A stretch of 64,000 nucleotides of DNA from Verrucomicrobiota bacterium (lineage in GTDB: Bacteria > Verrucomicrobiota > Verrucomicrobiia > Limisphaerales > JACRJZ01): the NCBI GenBank assembly GCA_016219875.1, contig JACRJZ010000158.1:1-64000 (forward strand), read 5' to 3'. The notes under the pieces were generated by a model. That model was not told the origin of the DNA and made no database searches. It saw only the letters and a list, made by a program, of their open reading frames with translations. Shown here piece after piece: positions 56,481 through 64,000 of the stretch. Each line of letters starts with the position of its first letter. Within the stretch, counting starts at the first letter, position 1. Position numbers and translations under genes: made by a program.

Positions 56481-58787
56481 GTGATCGAGTTCACCTCCAG
56501 AATCGACTGGCGTTGGCTGGCGCTCGGCGCCGTGGCCGCGGTCGCGTTTCTCTTTTGGAGCTATCGCACGGCCACCTCCAAGACGCGCGGTGGTCTTCGC
56601 TGGTTCCTGATCTCGCTGCGCTGGCTGGCGATGGCCGGCACCGCGCTCTGCCTGCTCAATCCCCAGTGGGTTCAAGCGATCAAGCACCAGCAAAAGAGCC
56701 GCGTCGCCGTGCTGCTCGACGGCTCCCGCAGCATGGGCTTGAGCGACGTGCCGGGAGGCCGGTTGGGCGCGGCCAAGGACTGGCTCTCCCAGCGCGTCGC
56801 GCCGGCGTTGCCGGAGGGCCTGCAAGTGGACTATTTCGCGTTTCACCGTTCGCTCACGCCGCTGCCCAGCCCGGACTCGGCCAGCCCCACCGGCAGTGTC
56901 AGCGGCTTGGCGGACGCGCTCGAATCCCTGCTGGGCGTGCCGCGCGACGGCCCGCTCTCCGGCGTGGTGCTCTGCTCGGACGGCATCGAGAATTTGCGCG
57001 CTGATGCGGAGTCGGTGGCGCGGACGTTTCGCCGCAAGGGCGTTCCGATCCACACGTTCCTTTCCGGCACGACGAACGACGTGCGCGACATCGTGGTCGA
57101 GAACGTGCAAGTCCGCCGGGCCGTGCGCAGCGATGCGCCGACCCGCTTGACCGTCAGTCTCCGCTCGCCGGGCTTTGCGGGCGTCACGGCGCCGATGGAA
57201 ATCCGCCTGGGCGGGCAGGTCGTGGCTTCACAGAGCGTGCTTTTGAACGGGGCCAGCCAGAAAGCCGAGATCGACTTCACGCCCTGGCAGAAGGGGTATC
57301 ACGTCTTCAACGTGGCCGTGCCGGCGCAATCCGGCGAGTGGCTGGCCGCGAACAATCGTCGCGCCTTTGGCCTGGAGGTGGTCGATCAGACGATCCGCGT
57401 GATCTACATGGAAGGCACGATCAAAGACACCGGCCAGCCGGAATGGCAGTACCTCAAGGACGGGCTGGAGTCTGACCCGAACATCAAGGTGAAGGTGCTC
57501 TATTGCCCGCCCTCGAGCCGCACCATGAGCACGGCCACCGTCTATGGCAGCGGCGGCGAGGGCGCTTACCACGTGCGGCATCCGACCCAGGGCTTTCCAC
57601 GGACGATGGCGGCGCTGCTGAACTACGACGTGGTCATCAACAGTGACATCGTCAAGGAGGCTTTCACCGCCGAGCAGTTGCGCGACACCGTGCGGTTCGT
57701 GGAGGAGTTCGGCGGCGGCTTCATTATGATCGGCGGCAACGCGGCCTTCGGGAAAGGCGGCTATCACCGCACGATCATCGACAAGATCATTCCCGTGGCG
57801 ATGGAGAGCGAGTTCGACCGTTCGGACTCCACGTTCAGAATGGGCGTGCCGGTCGCGGCGCTCATGCACCCGTTGATGGCCATCGGCGCCAGCCCGCAGG
57901 AGAGCGCGCTGATCTGGGGGCCGAAGTTCCCCTACCTCTACGGTTACAACACGGTGGATCGCGCCAAGCCGGGCGCGGTGCTGCTGGGCGTCGATCCCAC
58001 GTCGCGCAACAACTATGGGCTGCGCGTGGTCCTGGCGGCGCAGGAAGTCGGCAAAGGCCGGACGATGGCCTTCACCTCGGACACCACTTACTCGTGGGGG
58101 CGCGACTTCGAGACGAAGTGGGGCGAACCGACTGGCGCCGCCGGTTACTCCAGCCGCTACGGATCGGATTCGCGTTACTACCGCAAGTTTTGGATCAACG
58201 CCATTCGCTGGCTGGGCGCCGGCAAGATCGGCAAGACCAACAATCCCGTCAGCCTGGAGTTGTCGCAAAGCGGCGCGCGTCCTGGAGAACCGGTGATCGC
58301 GACCGTCCGCGTGACGGACGCCCGCCCAACCGAACTCAGCGCCGCGGAGGTCAGCGTGTCCCTGCTCAGCGGAGGCACAACGAACCAGACCGTTCCGGCC
58401 CGCTACGACGCGGCCAGTGGCGCTTTTCGCGCTGAACTGCGGCTCACCGCAGCCGGGGACTTTACGGCGCTCGCGTCGGCCAGCCTGCTCGGGCAACGGC
58501 GCGGCGAAGACCGGCAGTTGCTCGTCTGCGAAGACGTGGACCTCGAGATGGCGGACGTGCGCGCCAATCCCCGGTTGATGGCGGAACTGGCGCGGGCTTC
58601 CGGCGGCCGGGCCTTCAGTGCGGATGACGCCGACGCGCCCGACCTGAGATCGCTGTTTGGCGCGCCTCCGCCCGTCACGCTCGAACACCGTCGCACGCCG
58701 CTGTGGGACAAGTCGTGGTGGCTCCTGACGTTGGTGGGCTTGCTCGCCCTGGAATGGGTGGTCCGCCGGGTGCGAGGCTTGGCGTAA
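56481..58787 (+). CDS. vWA/glutamine amidotransferase-like membrane protein
   Basis: 768 aa, GTG start. Two N-terminal TM helices (about 11-28 and 41-60), then a vWA domain with VAVLLDGSRSMGLSD (MIDAS Asp80, Ser82, Ser84) and GVVLCSDGIEN. Around 390-560 a class I glutamine amidotransferase-like (ThuA-type) fold: TVRFVEEFGGGFIMIGGNAAFGKGGY. Ig-like domain near 600-680. C-terminal TM helix (about 742-760). Last gene of the moxR cluster; together these proteins form an envelope complex of unknown purpose, in other bacteria tied to stress tolerance. Confidence 0.85.
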   Translation: MIEFTSRIDWRWLALGAVAAVAFLFWSYRTATSKTRGGLRWFLISLRWLAMAGTALCLLNPQWVQAIKHQQKSRVAVLLDGSRSMGLSDVPGGRLGAAKDWLSQRVAPALPEGLQVDYFAFHRSLTPLPSPDSASPTGSVSGLADALESLLGVPRDGPLSGVVLCSDGIENLRADAESVARTFRRKGVPIHTFLSGTTNDVRDIVVENVQVRRAVRSDAPTRLTVSLRSPGFAGVTAPMEIRLGGQVVASQSVLLNGASQKAEIDFTPWQKGYHVFNVAVPAQSGEWLAANNRRAFGLEVVDQTIRVIYMEGTIKDTGQPEWQYLKDGLESDPNIKVKVLYCPPSSRTMSTATVYGSGGEGAYHVRHPTQGFPRTMAALLNYDVVINSDIVKEAFTAEQLRDTVRFVEEFGGGFIMIGGNAAFGKGGYHRTIIDKIIPVAMESEFDRSDSTFRMGVPVAALMHPLMAIGASPQESALIWGPKFPYLYGYNTVDRAKPGAVLLGVDPTSRNNYGLRVVLAAQEVGKGRTMAFTSDTTYSWGRDFETKWGEPTGAAGYSSRYGSDSRYYRKFWINAIRWLGAGKIGKTNNPVSLELSQSGARPGEPVIATVRVTDARPTELSAAEVSVSLLSGGTTNQTVPARYDAASGAFRAELRLTAAGDFTALASASLLGQRRGEDRQLLVCEDVDLEMADVRANPRLMAELARASGGRAFSADDADAPDLRSLFGAPPPVTLEHRRTPLWDKSWWLLTLVGLLALEWVVRRVRGLA

Positions 58788-58835
58788 GGCACGGTGGTGG
58801 GCGCCCCGCCTGCCACTCGGGAGCCGGGGATGGAT

Positions 58836-59063
58836 TCACCGTCCTCTGGCGCCCGATTCATGGACCGCGGCCCGTGCGATGAGTGCCACGTCCAGAATCT
58901 CGAACGCCCCGTCGTCCTTGTGAAAGATGATCAAAGTGTCACCTCGTGGAGACAAGGCCGCGAATTCGGGATGGGAAATCTTGAAGTCTTTCCCCTCGGC
59001 ATGGACCGTGAAGGGACGAAAGGCGGAACTCCGCGGCAGTTGCTTCAGTTCGTTCGCATTCAT
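58836..59063 (-). CDS. Small conserved hypothetical protein
   Basis: 75 aa. NELKQLPRSSAFRPFTVHAEGKDFKISHPEFAALSPRGDTLIIFHKDDGAFEILDVALIARAAV: a compact beta-rich fold with the pattern F-x-P-F-x-V-x-x-x-(D/G)-x-x-(Y/F)-x-V/I-x-H-P-(D/E)-F. Such proteins are frequent in Verrucomicrobia, function unknown. The start at 59063 (MNANELK) fits; a longer form from 59102 adds a non-family leader. Confidence 0.75.
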   Translation of the reverse strand: MNANELKQLPRSSAFRPFTVHAEGKDFKISHPEFAALSPRGDTLIIFHKDDGAFEILDVALIARAAVHESGARGR

Positions 59064-59154
59064 GGCTCCTCTTTGCCACCGGGACGCTCGCGGGGCAAGC
59101 ACGCGTTCTGCGCTGTTCGGGCGCGTGCTCCCGGACGCGTCCGCTCGGGCCGGC

Positions 59155-60990
59155 CTACTCGGCCACGACTTTCGTCGCCCGGCTTTGCTCGGCGCGCTTG
59201 CGCTTGGTTTCGTTGAGGATCTTCTTCCGCAGGCGCAGGTTCTTGGGCGTGGCTTCCACGTATTCGTCCGGGCCGATGTACTCGAGGGCGCGCTCCAGCG
59301 ACATCTTGAGGGGCGGCTCCAACTGGATGCCCTTACCGTCGCCCTGGGAGCGCATGTTGGTCAGCTTTTTGATCTTGGTGGGATTGACCGGAATGTCGTC
59401 CTCACGCGCGTTTTCGCCGACGATCATGCCGGCGTAAATCTTCTCGCCTGGCTCGACGAAGAGTCGGCCGCGCTCCTGGTTCATGTTCAGCGCGTAGGAG
59501 GTAGCAATGCCGTCTTCGACGCTGACCAGCGAACCGTTCTTGCGGGAGATGACTTCGCCGCGGTCGGAGCCGTATTCGTGGAAGAGATGGCTCATCACGC
59601 CCAAGCCGCGAGTCTGGTTGACAATGTCCGTCTCGAAGCCGATGAGTCCGCGGGTGGGGACGAGGGCTTCCACGCTGACCTGATCGCCGTGGTGCTGCAT
59701 GTTGGTGATCTCGCCTTTGCGGTTGGCGAGGTTCTCCAGCACCGGCCCCATGAATTCCTTGGGGATTTCGAGGAAGAGCTTCTCGATGGGTTCGAGGAGC
59801 TTGCCGTCGGCGTCCTTGCGGTAAATGACCTCGGGCCGGGAGACGAGGACTTCGTAACCTTCGCGGCGCATTTGCTCAACGAGGATGGCGATCTGCATTT
59901 CGCCACGGCCACTGACGTTGAAAATGTTCGGCAAGTCGGTCGGGGAGATGCGGAGGGCGACGTTGGTGCGGACTTCCTTTTGGAGGCGCTCCCAAATGTG
60001 GCGGGCGGTGACGAGCTGGCCGTCGAGCCCGGCGAGAGGGCCGTCATTGACGGCGAACTGCATCTGAATCGTGGGCGGGTCAATCGGGATGTAAGGTAGG
60101 GCGTGGTGTTCGGAACTGTCCGTGATGGTTTCGCCGATGAACACGTCCTCGAAACCGCACAGCCCGACGATGTCGCCGGCGTGGGCTTCCTGGACTTCGA
60201 TGCGCTTGAGGCCCTCGAAATGGTAGATCATCGTGATCTTGCCGGCGCTCGTGGAGCCGTTGCCATGAATGCAGATGGCGGCATCGCCCATCTTGATCTT
60301 GCCGGTGTAAATCTTGCCAAACGCGATACGGCCGAGGTAATCGCTGTAGTCGAGGTTGGCCACGAGCATCTTGAAGCCGTGGCCGGCGTGAGCGCGGGGC
60401 GGGGGGATGTGTTTCACGATGGCCTCGAAGAGCGGTTCCATCGTGCCGCTGACATGCTCCATCTCCGCCTTGGCGAAGCCGTCTTTGGCGCTGGCGTAGA
60501 TGACGGGGAAATCCATCTGTTCGTCGGTCGCTTCGAGCGAGACGAAGAGTTCCCAGACCAGTTCGTGGATCTTCTTGGGATTGGAATTGGTGCGATCGAT
60601 CTTGTTGATGACGACGATAGGCTTGGCGCCGGCCTCGAGCGCCTTGCGGAGCACGAAGCGGGTTTGGGCCTGCGGGCCGTCGGTGGCATCCACCACCAGC
60701 AGGACGCCGTCGATCATGTTCATGATGCGCTCCACCTCGCCCCCGAAGTCGGCGTGTCCCGGCGTATCGACAATGTTGATGTGGTAGTTGTGGTATTTGA
60801 ACGCGGCGTTCTTGGCCCGGATGGTGATGCCCTTTTCGCGCTCCAGGTCCATCGAGTCCATGATGCGCTCCTCGCTGGACTTGGCCTCGTTGGCGCGGAA
60901 GGTGCCCGACTGCTTCAACAAGCAATCGACCAGGGTGGTCTTGCCATGATCGACGTGCGCGATGATGGCGATGTTTCGGATGTGTTCCAT
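59155..60990 (-). CDS. typA: Ribosome-associated translational GTPase TypA/BipA
   Basis: 611 aa. GTPase motifs: G1 AHVDHGKT (11-18), switch I REKGITI (51-57), G3 DTPGH (75-79), G4 NKID (129-132). Then EF-G-like domains II, III and V, and the BipA-specific C-terminal domain (RGQDGDG-like MRSQGDGKGIQLEPPLKMSLERALEYIGPDEYVEATPKNLRLRK). It helps ribosome assembly at low temperature and under stress. The start at 60990 (MEHIRNIAII) is the family start. Confidence 0.98.
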   Translation of the reverse strand: MEHIRNIAIIAHVDHGKTTLVDCLLKQSGTFRANEAKSSEERIMDSMDLEREKGITIRAKNAAFKYHNYHINIVDTPGHADFGGEVERIMNMIDGVLLVVDATDGPQAQTRFVLRKALEAGAKPIVVINKIDRTNSNPKKIHELVWELFVSLEATDEQMDFPVIYASAKDGFAKAEMEHVSGTMEPLFEAIVKHIPPPRAHAGHGFKMLVANLDYSDYLGRIAFGKIYTGKIKMGDAAICIHGNGSTSAGKITMIYHFEGLKRIEVQEAHAGDIVGLCGFEDVFIGETITDSSEHHALPYIPIDPPTIQMQFAVNDGPLAGLDGQLVTARHIWERLQKEVRTNVALRISPTDLPNIFNVSGRGEMQIAILVEQMRREGYEVLVSRPEVIYRKDADGKLLEPIEKLFLEIPKEFMGPVLENLANRKGEITNMQHHGDQVSVEALVPTRGLIGFETDIVNQTRGLGVMSHLFHEYGSDRGEVISRKNGSLVSVEDGIATSYALNMNQERGRLFVEPGEKIYAGMIVGENAREDDIPVNPTKIKKLTNMRSQGDGKGIQLEPPLKMSLERALEYIGPDEYVEATPKNLRLRKKILNETKRKRAEQSRATKVVAE

Positions 60991-61135
60991 ATCGGTCAAA
61001 ATAAAGCGGCGTAGTCTGGCCCCAGGCAGGAAAAGGTCAAGCGCGGCCCGGTGAAGATTTGGGGCGTTGCGGTGGCCTTGAAACAAGCGTTGACATCGGG
61101 GGGCCGGCTCTCCTAAATCGCCGCATTGACTGTGT

Positions 61136-61211
61136 GGCGCGTTCGTCTATCGGTTCAGGACACGGCCCTCTCAAGGCTGAAAGACGGGTTCGATTCCCGT
61201 ACGCGCTACCA
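61136..61211 (+). tRNA. tRNA-Glu (anticodon CTC)
   Basis: 76 nt with encoded CCA. Acceptor GGCGCGT pairs with ACGCGCT (G1-T72 wobble). Anticodon arm CGGCC-CTCTCAA-GGCTG places CTC at 34-36. T arm ACGGG-TTCGATT-CCCGT. Decodes GAG. Confidence 0.96.
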
Positions 61212-61222
61212 ACCACCGCCAC

Positions 61223-61603
61223 ATGCGACCGTTTCAAATCATTTTTAATCCCACCAGCGCCGCGGAGTTGTCGCGGATGCCCAAGGAACTGCAGTTGCAG
61301 ATTCTGGGCGAGTTCCGCGGGCTGCCTCAGGAAGTGATGAGCACCGACTTGGAACGGTTCGGCAAATTGGAGCGCAGCGGCCGATCGTTGCATCGCTTCC
61401 GGCTGGGGGACTACCGGATCTACTTCGAGCGCCACGAACTAGGCGTGGTCGTGCATCGCATCCTGAGCCGGAACACGCTCAAGGATTTCCTCTTCCGTTC
61501 CAACCTGCCGCTCCGGGAGGACGAACTGTTGCAGGAAAATCCCAAGTTCTGGGAGCTGATCGAGGCGGCGCGGACTTCCAAGACACCGGGGGCGGTGGCC
61601 TGA
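61223..61603 (+). CDS. RelE/ParE-fold protein without a visible antitoxin
   Basis: 126 aa. RelE/ParE superfamily pattern: FQIIFNPTSAAELSRMPKELQLQIL, then KLERSGRSLHRFRLGDYRIYFERHELGVVVHRILSRNTLKDFLF (the GxxRxRxGxYRIxF core). A ~35-residue helical tail follows (NLPLREDELLQENPKFWELIEAA). No ribbon-helix or Phd-type antitoxin gene lies next to it; the tail could replace one. It starts 11 bp after tRNA-Glu. An orphan toxin or a regulatory derivative are both possible. Confidence 0.75.
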   Translation: MRPFQIIFNPTSAAELSRMPKELQLQILGEFRGLPQEVMSTDLERFGKLERSGRSLHRFRLGDYRIYFERHELGVVVHRILSRNTLKDFLFRSNLPLREDELLQENPKFWELIEAARTSKTPGAVA

Positions 61604-61619
61604 TCCCGGCGGCGGCACC

Positions 61620-62246
61620 TCAGCCGCTGTCCACGTCTTCTCCCAACTCCACGTTCCAATACGCGAGGTCGAGGAAGTGCTTCCAGCTATCGTGCTGGGC
61701 CACCCCCACGCTGACCTGCACGAAGGGCCGCCATTTGGGCCGCTTGGGCTTGCGGACCAGGTGCATGCCGGCTTCGAGGGGCGTGCGATTGGCTTTGTGC
61801 GTGTTGCACTCGATGCAGGAGCAGACAATGTTCTCCCACGTCGTCGGTCCGCCGCGGTCGCGCGGGATGACGTGGTCGAGGTTGAGGTCGTTGCGATCGA
61901 AGACGCGCCCGCAGTATTGGCAGGTGTTGCGGTCGCGCTCGAAGATGTTGTGCCGGGTGAACTTGACTTCCTTCTTCGGCAGCCGGTCGAACAGGACCAG
62001 GAGGATGACGCGCGGCACGCGAATTTTGAAGGAGACGGTGTGGATGCTTTCGGCGTGCGGGTCGCGTTGGGAGAAATCGCGCCACTGGGAGAAATCAAAC
62101 GTGTGGAAGTTCCCGTCGTCCGATCCCCACACCACCTGGGCGTGGCCTTCAAACAACAGCGAGAGCGCACGCCGCACCGTGCAAACATTGACTGCTTGCC
62201 ACAGGCGGTTCAGCACCAAGACGTGTTGGTTCAAGAAGGAGCTCAT
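61620..62246 (-). CDS. HNH endonuclease-type protein
   Basis: 208 aa. HNH core with zinc knuckles: TCQYCGRVFDRNDLNLDHVIPRDRGGPTTWENIVCSCIECNTHKANRTP. CxxC pairs flank the catalytic DHVIP His and ENIV Asn. The N-terminal ~75 residues (VLVLNRLWQAVNVCTVRRALSLLFEGHAQVV) are typical of a chromosomal HNH family common in PVC bacteria and cyanobacteria. It is solitary, with no methylase or mobile gene near it, so a restriction or homing role is not supported. Confidence 0.9.
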   Translation of the reverse strand: MSSFLNQHVLVLNRLWQAVNVCTVRRALSLLFEGHAQVVWGSDDGNFHTFDFSQWRDFSQRDPHAESIHTVSFKIRVPRVILLVLFDRLPKKEVKFTRHNIFERDRNTCQYCGRVFDRNDLNLDHVIPRDRGGPTTWENIVCSCIECNTHKANRTPLEAGMHLVRKPKRPKWRPFVQVSVGVAQHDSWKHFLDLAYWNVELGEDVDSG

Positions 62247-62363
62247 AGAGCCGCCGATTTCCGGGGGAAATTATCATGGGCCGCTTTTCAGTGTCAACGG
62301 TGCGGCAAGGGAAACCGAGAGGGGGGTTGCCAAAGGGCTTGGCTTCCGCCTACAGTCCGCCAC

Positions 62364-64000
62364 ATGAAACATTCGCTTCGCGTCATCCTTGCCGCCCTGG
62401 TGCTGGCGGCGTCGGCGGTTCGGGCAGACGGGCCGGAGGACCAGTATGTCCAGATTTACTCCCTCATCCAGGAGGCCGATGCGCTGAACGATGCCGGCCA
62501 GAAGCGCGAAGCCTTGGCGCGATATGCCGAGGCGCAGGCCGCGTTGGCGAAGTTCCCCACGGCGTTCCCCGGATGGAGCGAGAAGGTCGTCAGCTTCCGC
62601 CTGAACTACATCGCCTCGAAGCTGTCTCCGCTGGTCGCGCAATACGGCACCAACGTGGCCACGGCGGCGGCCGTGCTGGCCCCGGGCCCGGCTGGTCCGG
62701 CGGTGCCCGGCGCGGAAACCAATACGGCGCTCCGTGAGTTGCAGCAGGAGCTGCAGCGGTTGCAGGCCGAGAACGCGAACCTTTCGGCCAAGCTGAAGGA
62801 AGCGTTGTCCGTGCAGCCCTCGGTCGTCGATCCGCGCGAGTTGGCCAAAGCGGAAGAGAAGAACAAGGCGCTCCAAAAAGAAAACGAGTTGCTCAAGGTC
62901 ACACTGGGTCAAGAACAGGAGAAGTCCACCAAGCTGGTCGATCCGGCCGTGCTGGCTGAGGCCAGGCAGTCGTTGGCCGGGATGCGCGGCCGGCTCGATG
63001 AACAGGACCGGACGCTGGCGGTGTTGAAGCAGGAGAATGATTTGCTCAAGAAGCAGGCCGCCGAGGCGGAGAAGAAGGGCGGCGGGGCGACGCCACCGTC
63101 GAGCCAGCAGTTGCAGCAAACGCGCGACAGCTTGGCCGCGCTGCAGGCCGCGAACGACAAGCTGCGCGCGGAGAAAGCCGTGGTCGAGGCCCAATTGGCG
63201 GACCTGTCCCGACAACTGGCGAGACCGAAGGAGCCGGCCGGCAGCAAGGACACCGAGCAGCTCTTGGCGAAGCTTCAGCAGGAGAACGCCGCGCTTCAAA
63301 AGGAGAAGACAGAGTTGCAGGCGCGCGTCGCAAGTCTGCCCACGGTTCCCGCCGATCCGGCCAAGACCGAGTCGAAGAAGGTCCGGCAACTGAAGGACGA
63401 GTTGGACAAGCAGTCCGCCGCTGCCAAGGCTGCCGCCAAGCAGAGCGAAGAGCAGCGTCGCCAGATCGAGCGAGACAGGTCGGCGTGGCTAAAGGAGAGA
63501 GCCGAACTGGAGTCACGCTTGGTGGCTTCGGCCGCCGACGCGACGAAAGCCGAAATCAAGAAGCGCAAGCAGCTTGAGTCGGAGTTGGAGGATGTGCGCG
63601 GCAAACTGGAGAAAGCGCAGAAGCAACTCAGCAAAAAGCCTTCGAACAAGAGCGACCTGGAGCAGCAGGTGGAAGTGTTGCAGGCCCGATTGCAGATTCT
63701 CGAGGCCAAGCCCCTGCCGTACACCACGGAAGAACTCGCGGCGCTGGACAAGAAGCCGGTCGTGCAACTCGCGGCCTCGACGGGCGATGCGCGCACGGTT
63801 TCCCCGGCCCGCGACGCCAGCCCAGAGGCGAAGCATGTGAAGAGAACGGTCAAGGAATTGCCTCCTGGGACCGGGGATCTGGCTTCGGCGGCGCAGCGGG
63901 CGTTCCTGGCGCGGCGGTATGACGAGGCCGAGCAGAAGTACCTCGATATTCTCCGGCAGGATGAGAAAAACGTCTTCACGCTCGGCAACGTGGCGGCGAT
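62364..64000 (+). CDS. Secreted coiled-coil protein with TPR-like end (partial)
   Basis: 545 codons visible; the frame is open to the right edge. Signal peptide at 1-21 (LRVILAALVLAASAVRA). Residues 25-75 look like a TPR unit (QIYSLIQEADALNDAGQKREALARYAEAQAAL). From about 130 to 470 a continuous coiled coil rich in Leu, Glu, Lys and Gln (ELQQELQRLQAENANLSAKL and so on). The last visible part (PGTGDLASAAQRAFLARRYDEAEQKYLDILRQDEKNVFTLGNVA) starts a TPR array. Probably a periplasmic scaffold. No close family recognised. Confidence 0.8.
   Translation, partial: MKHSLRVILAALVLAASAVRADGPEDQYVQIYSLIQEADALNDAGQKREALARYAEAQAALAKFPTAFPGWSEKVVSFRLNYIASKLSPLVAQYGTNVATAAAVLAPGPAGPAVPGAETNTALRELQQELQRLQAENANLSAKLKEALSVQPSVVDPRELAKAEEKNKALQKENELLKVTLGQEQEKSTKLVDPAVLAEARQSLAGMRGRLDEQDRTLAVLKQENDLLKKQAAEAEKKGGGATPPSSQQLQQTRDSLAALQAANDKLRAEKAVVEAQLADLSRQLARPKEPAGSKDTEQLLAKLQQENAALQKEKTELQARVASLPTVPADPAKTESKKVRQLKDELDKQSAAAKAAAKQSEEQRRQIERDRSAWLKERAELESRLVASAADATKAEIKKRKQLESELEDVRGKLEKAQKQLSKKPSNKSDLEQQVEVLQARLQILEAKPLPYTTEELAALDKKPVVQLAASTGDARTVSPARDASPEAKHVKRTVKELPPGTGDLASAAQRAFLARRYDEAEQKYLDILRQDEKNVFTLGNVAA

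Noticed and set aside
61620..62246. A homing or restriction HNH nuclease
   Set aside because: No intron, methylase or mobile gene next to it; the N-terminal part matches a stand-alone chromosomal HNH family.

Overview
The window is GC-rich bacterial chromosome, most likely from Verrucomicrobiota (PVC superphylum). That placement is an inference from protein character: a MoxR/DUF58/BatA-like gene cluster, DA1-like and SPFH proteins, a NosL-type Cys-rich thioredoxin, and many intergenic palindromes. No rRNA or marker gene fixes it. No transposase, integrase or phage gene was seen.

Layout. 1-10352: a complete type I-C CRISPR-Cas locus, all on the minus strand, in the order cas3-cas5c-cas8c-cas7c-cas4-(S23/IVP four-helix protein)-cas1-cas2-leader-array; the array runs off the left edge. 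10363-10753: remnants of a second cas3-cas5 operon. 10906: tRNA-Arg. 11007-15476: a DHPS-like gene and a ppk1-CHAD-sixA polyphosphate operon. 15953-31403: mixed metabolic and housekeeping genes (TIM-barrel isomerase, UvrB/C-motif protein, transketolase, DA1-like protease, SPFH protein, secreted esterase, nuclease-helicase, CobW GTPase). 39844 down to 29740: a long minus-strand thiol/redox and export gene train (arsR, ArsP-like permease, small thioredoxin, ProC-like, thioredoxin-NosL, flavin reductase, CcdA, MacA-like adaptor, FtsX permease, ABC ATPase, DsrE, methyltransferase). 40399-48988: SDR, a PIN/antitoxin pair, a large membrane protein, a methyltransferase and a heme-type hybrid sensor kinase. 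49466-58787: a MoxR-DUF58-vWA membrane cluster. 58836-64000: a small hypothetical gene, typA, tRNA-Glu, a RelE/ParE-like gene, an HNH nuclease and the start of a secreted coiled-coil protein that runs off the right edge.

The most unusual signal is in the repeats. (1) Short tandem arrays with a strict 7-bp period recur at about 18 places. They fill gaps between operon genes, often carry the stop codon, and in cas1, cas4, the S23/IVP gene and an SDR gene they sit in frame and are translated. Each locus has its own heptamer: RATTTSA only in the CRISPR adaptation genes, TTCACGT-like in the redox operon, CGAACAA-like before the DUF58 gene. (2) At least seven families of intergenic hairpins with different stems all start with GTAG (or end with CTAC), the signature of REP elements moved by RAYT transposases. 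Two of them reach into the 3' ends of genes and provide or overlap the stop codon, and a half copy is translated inside a vWA protein. (3) Two copies of a hairpin have arms built from octamer repeats.
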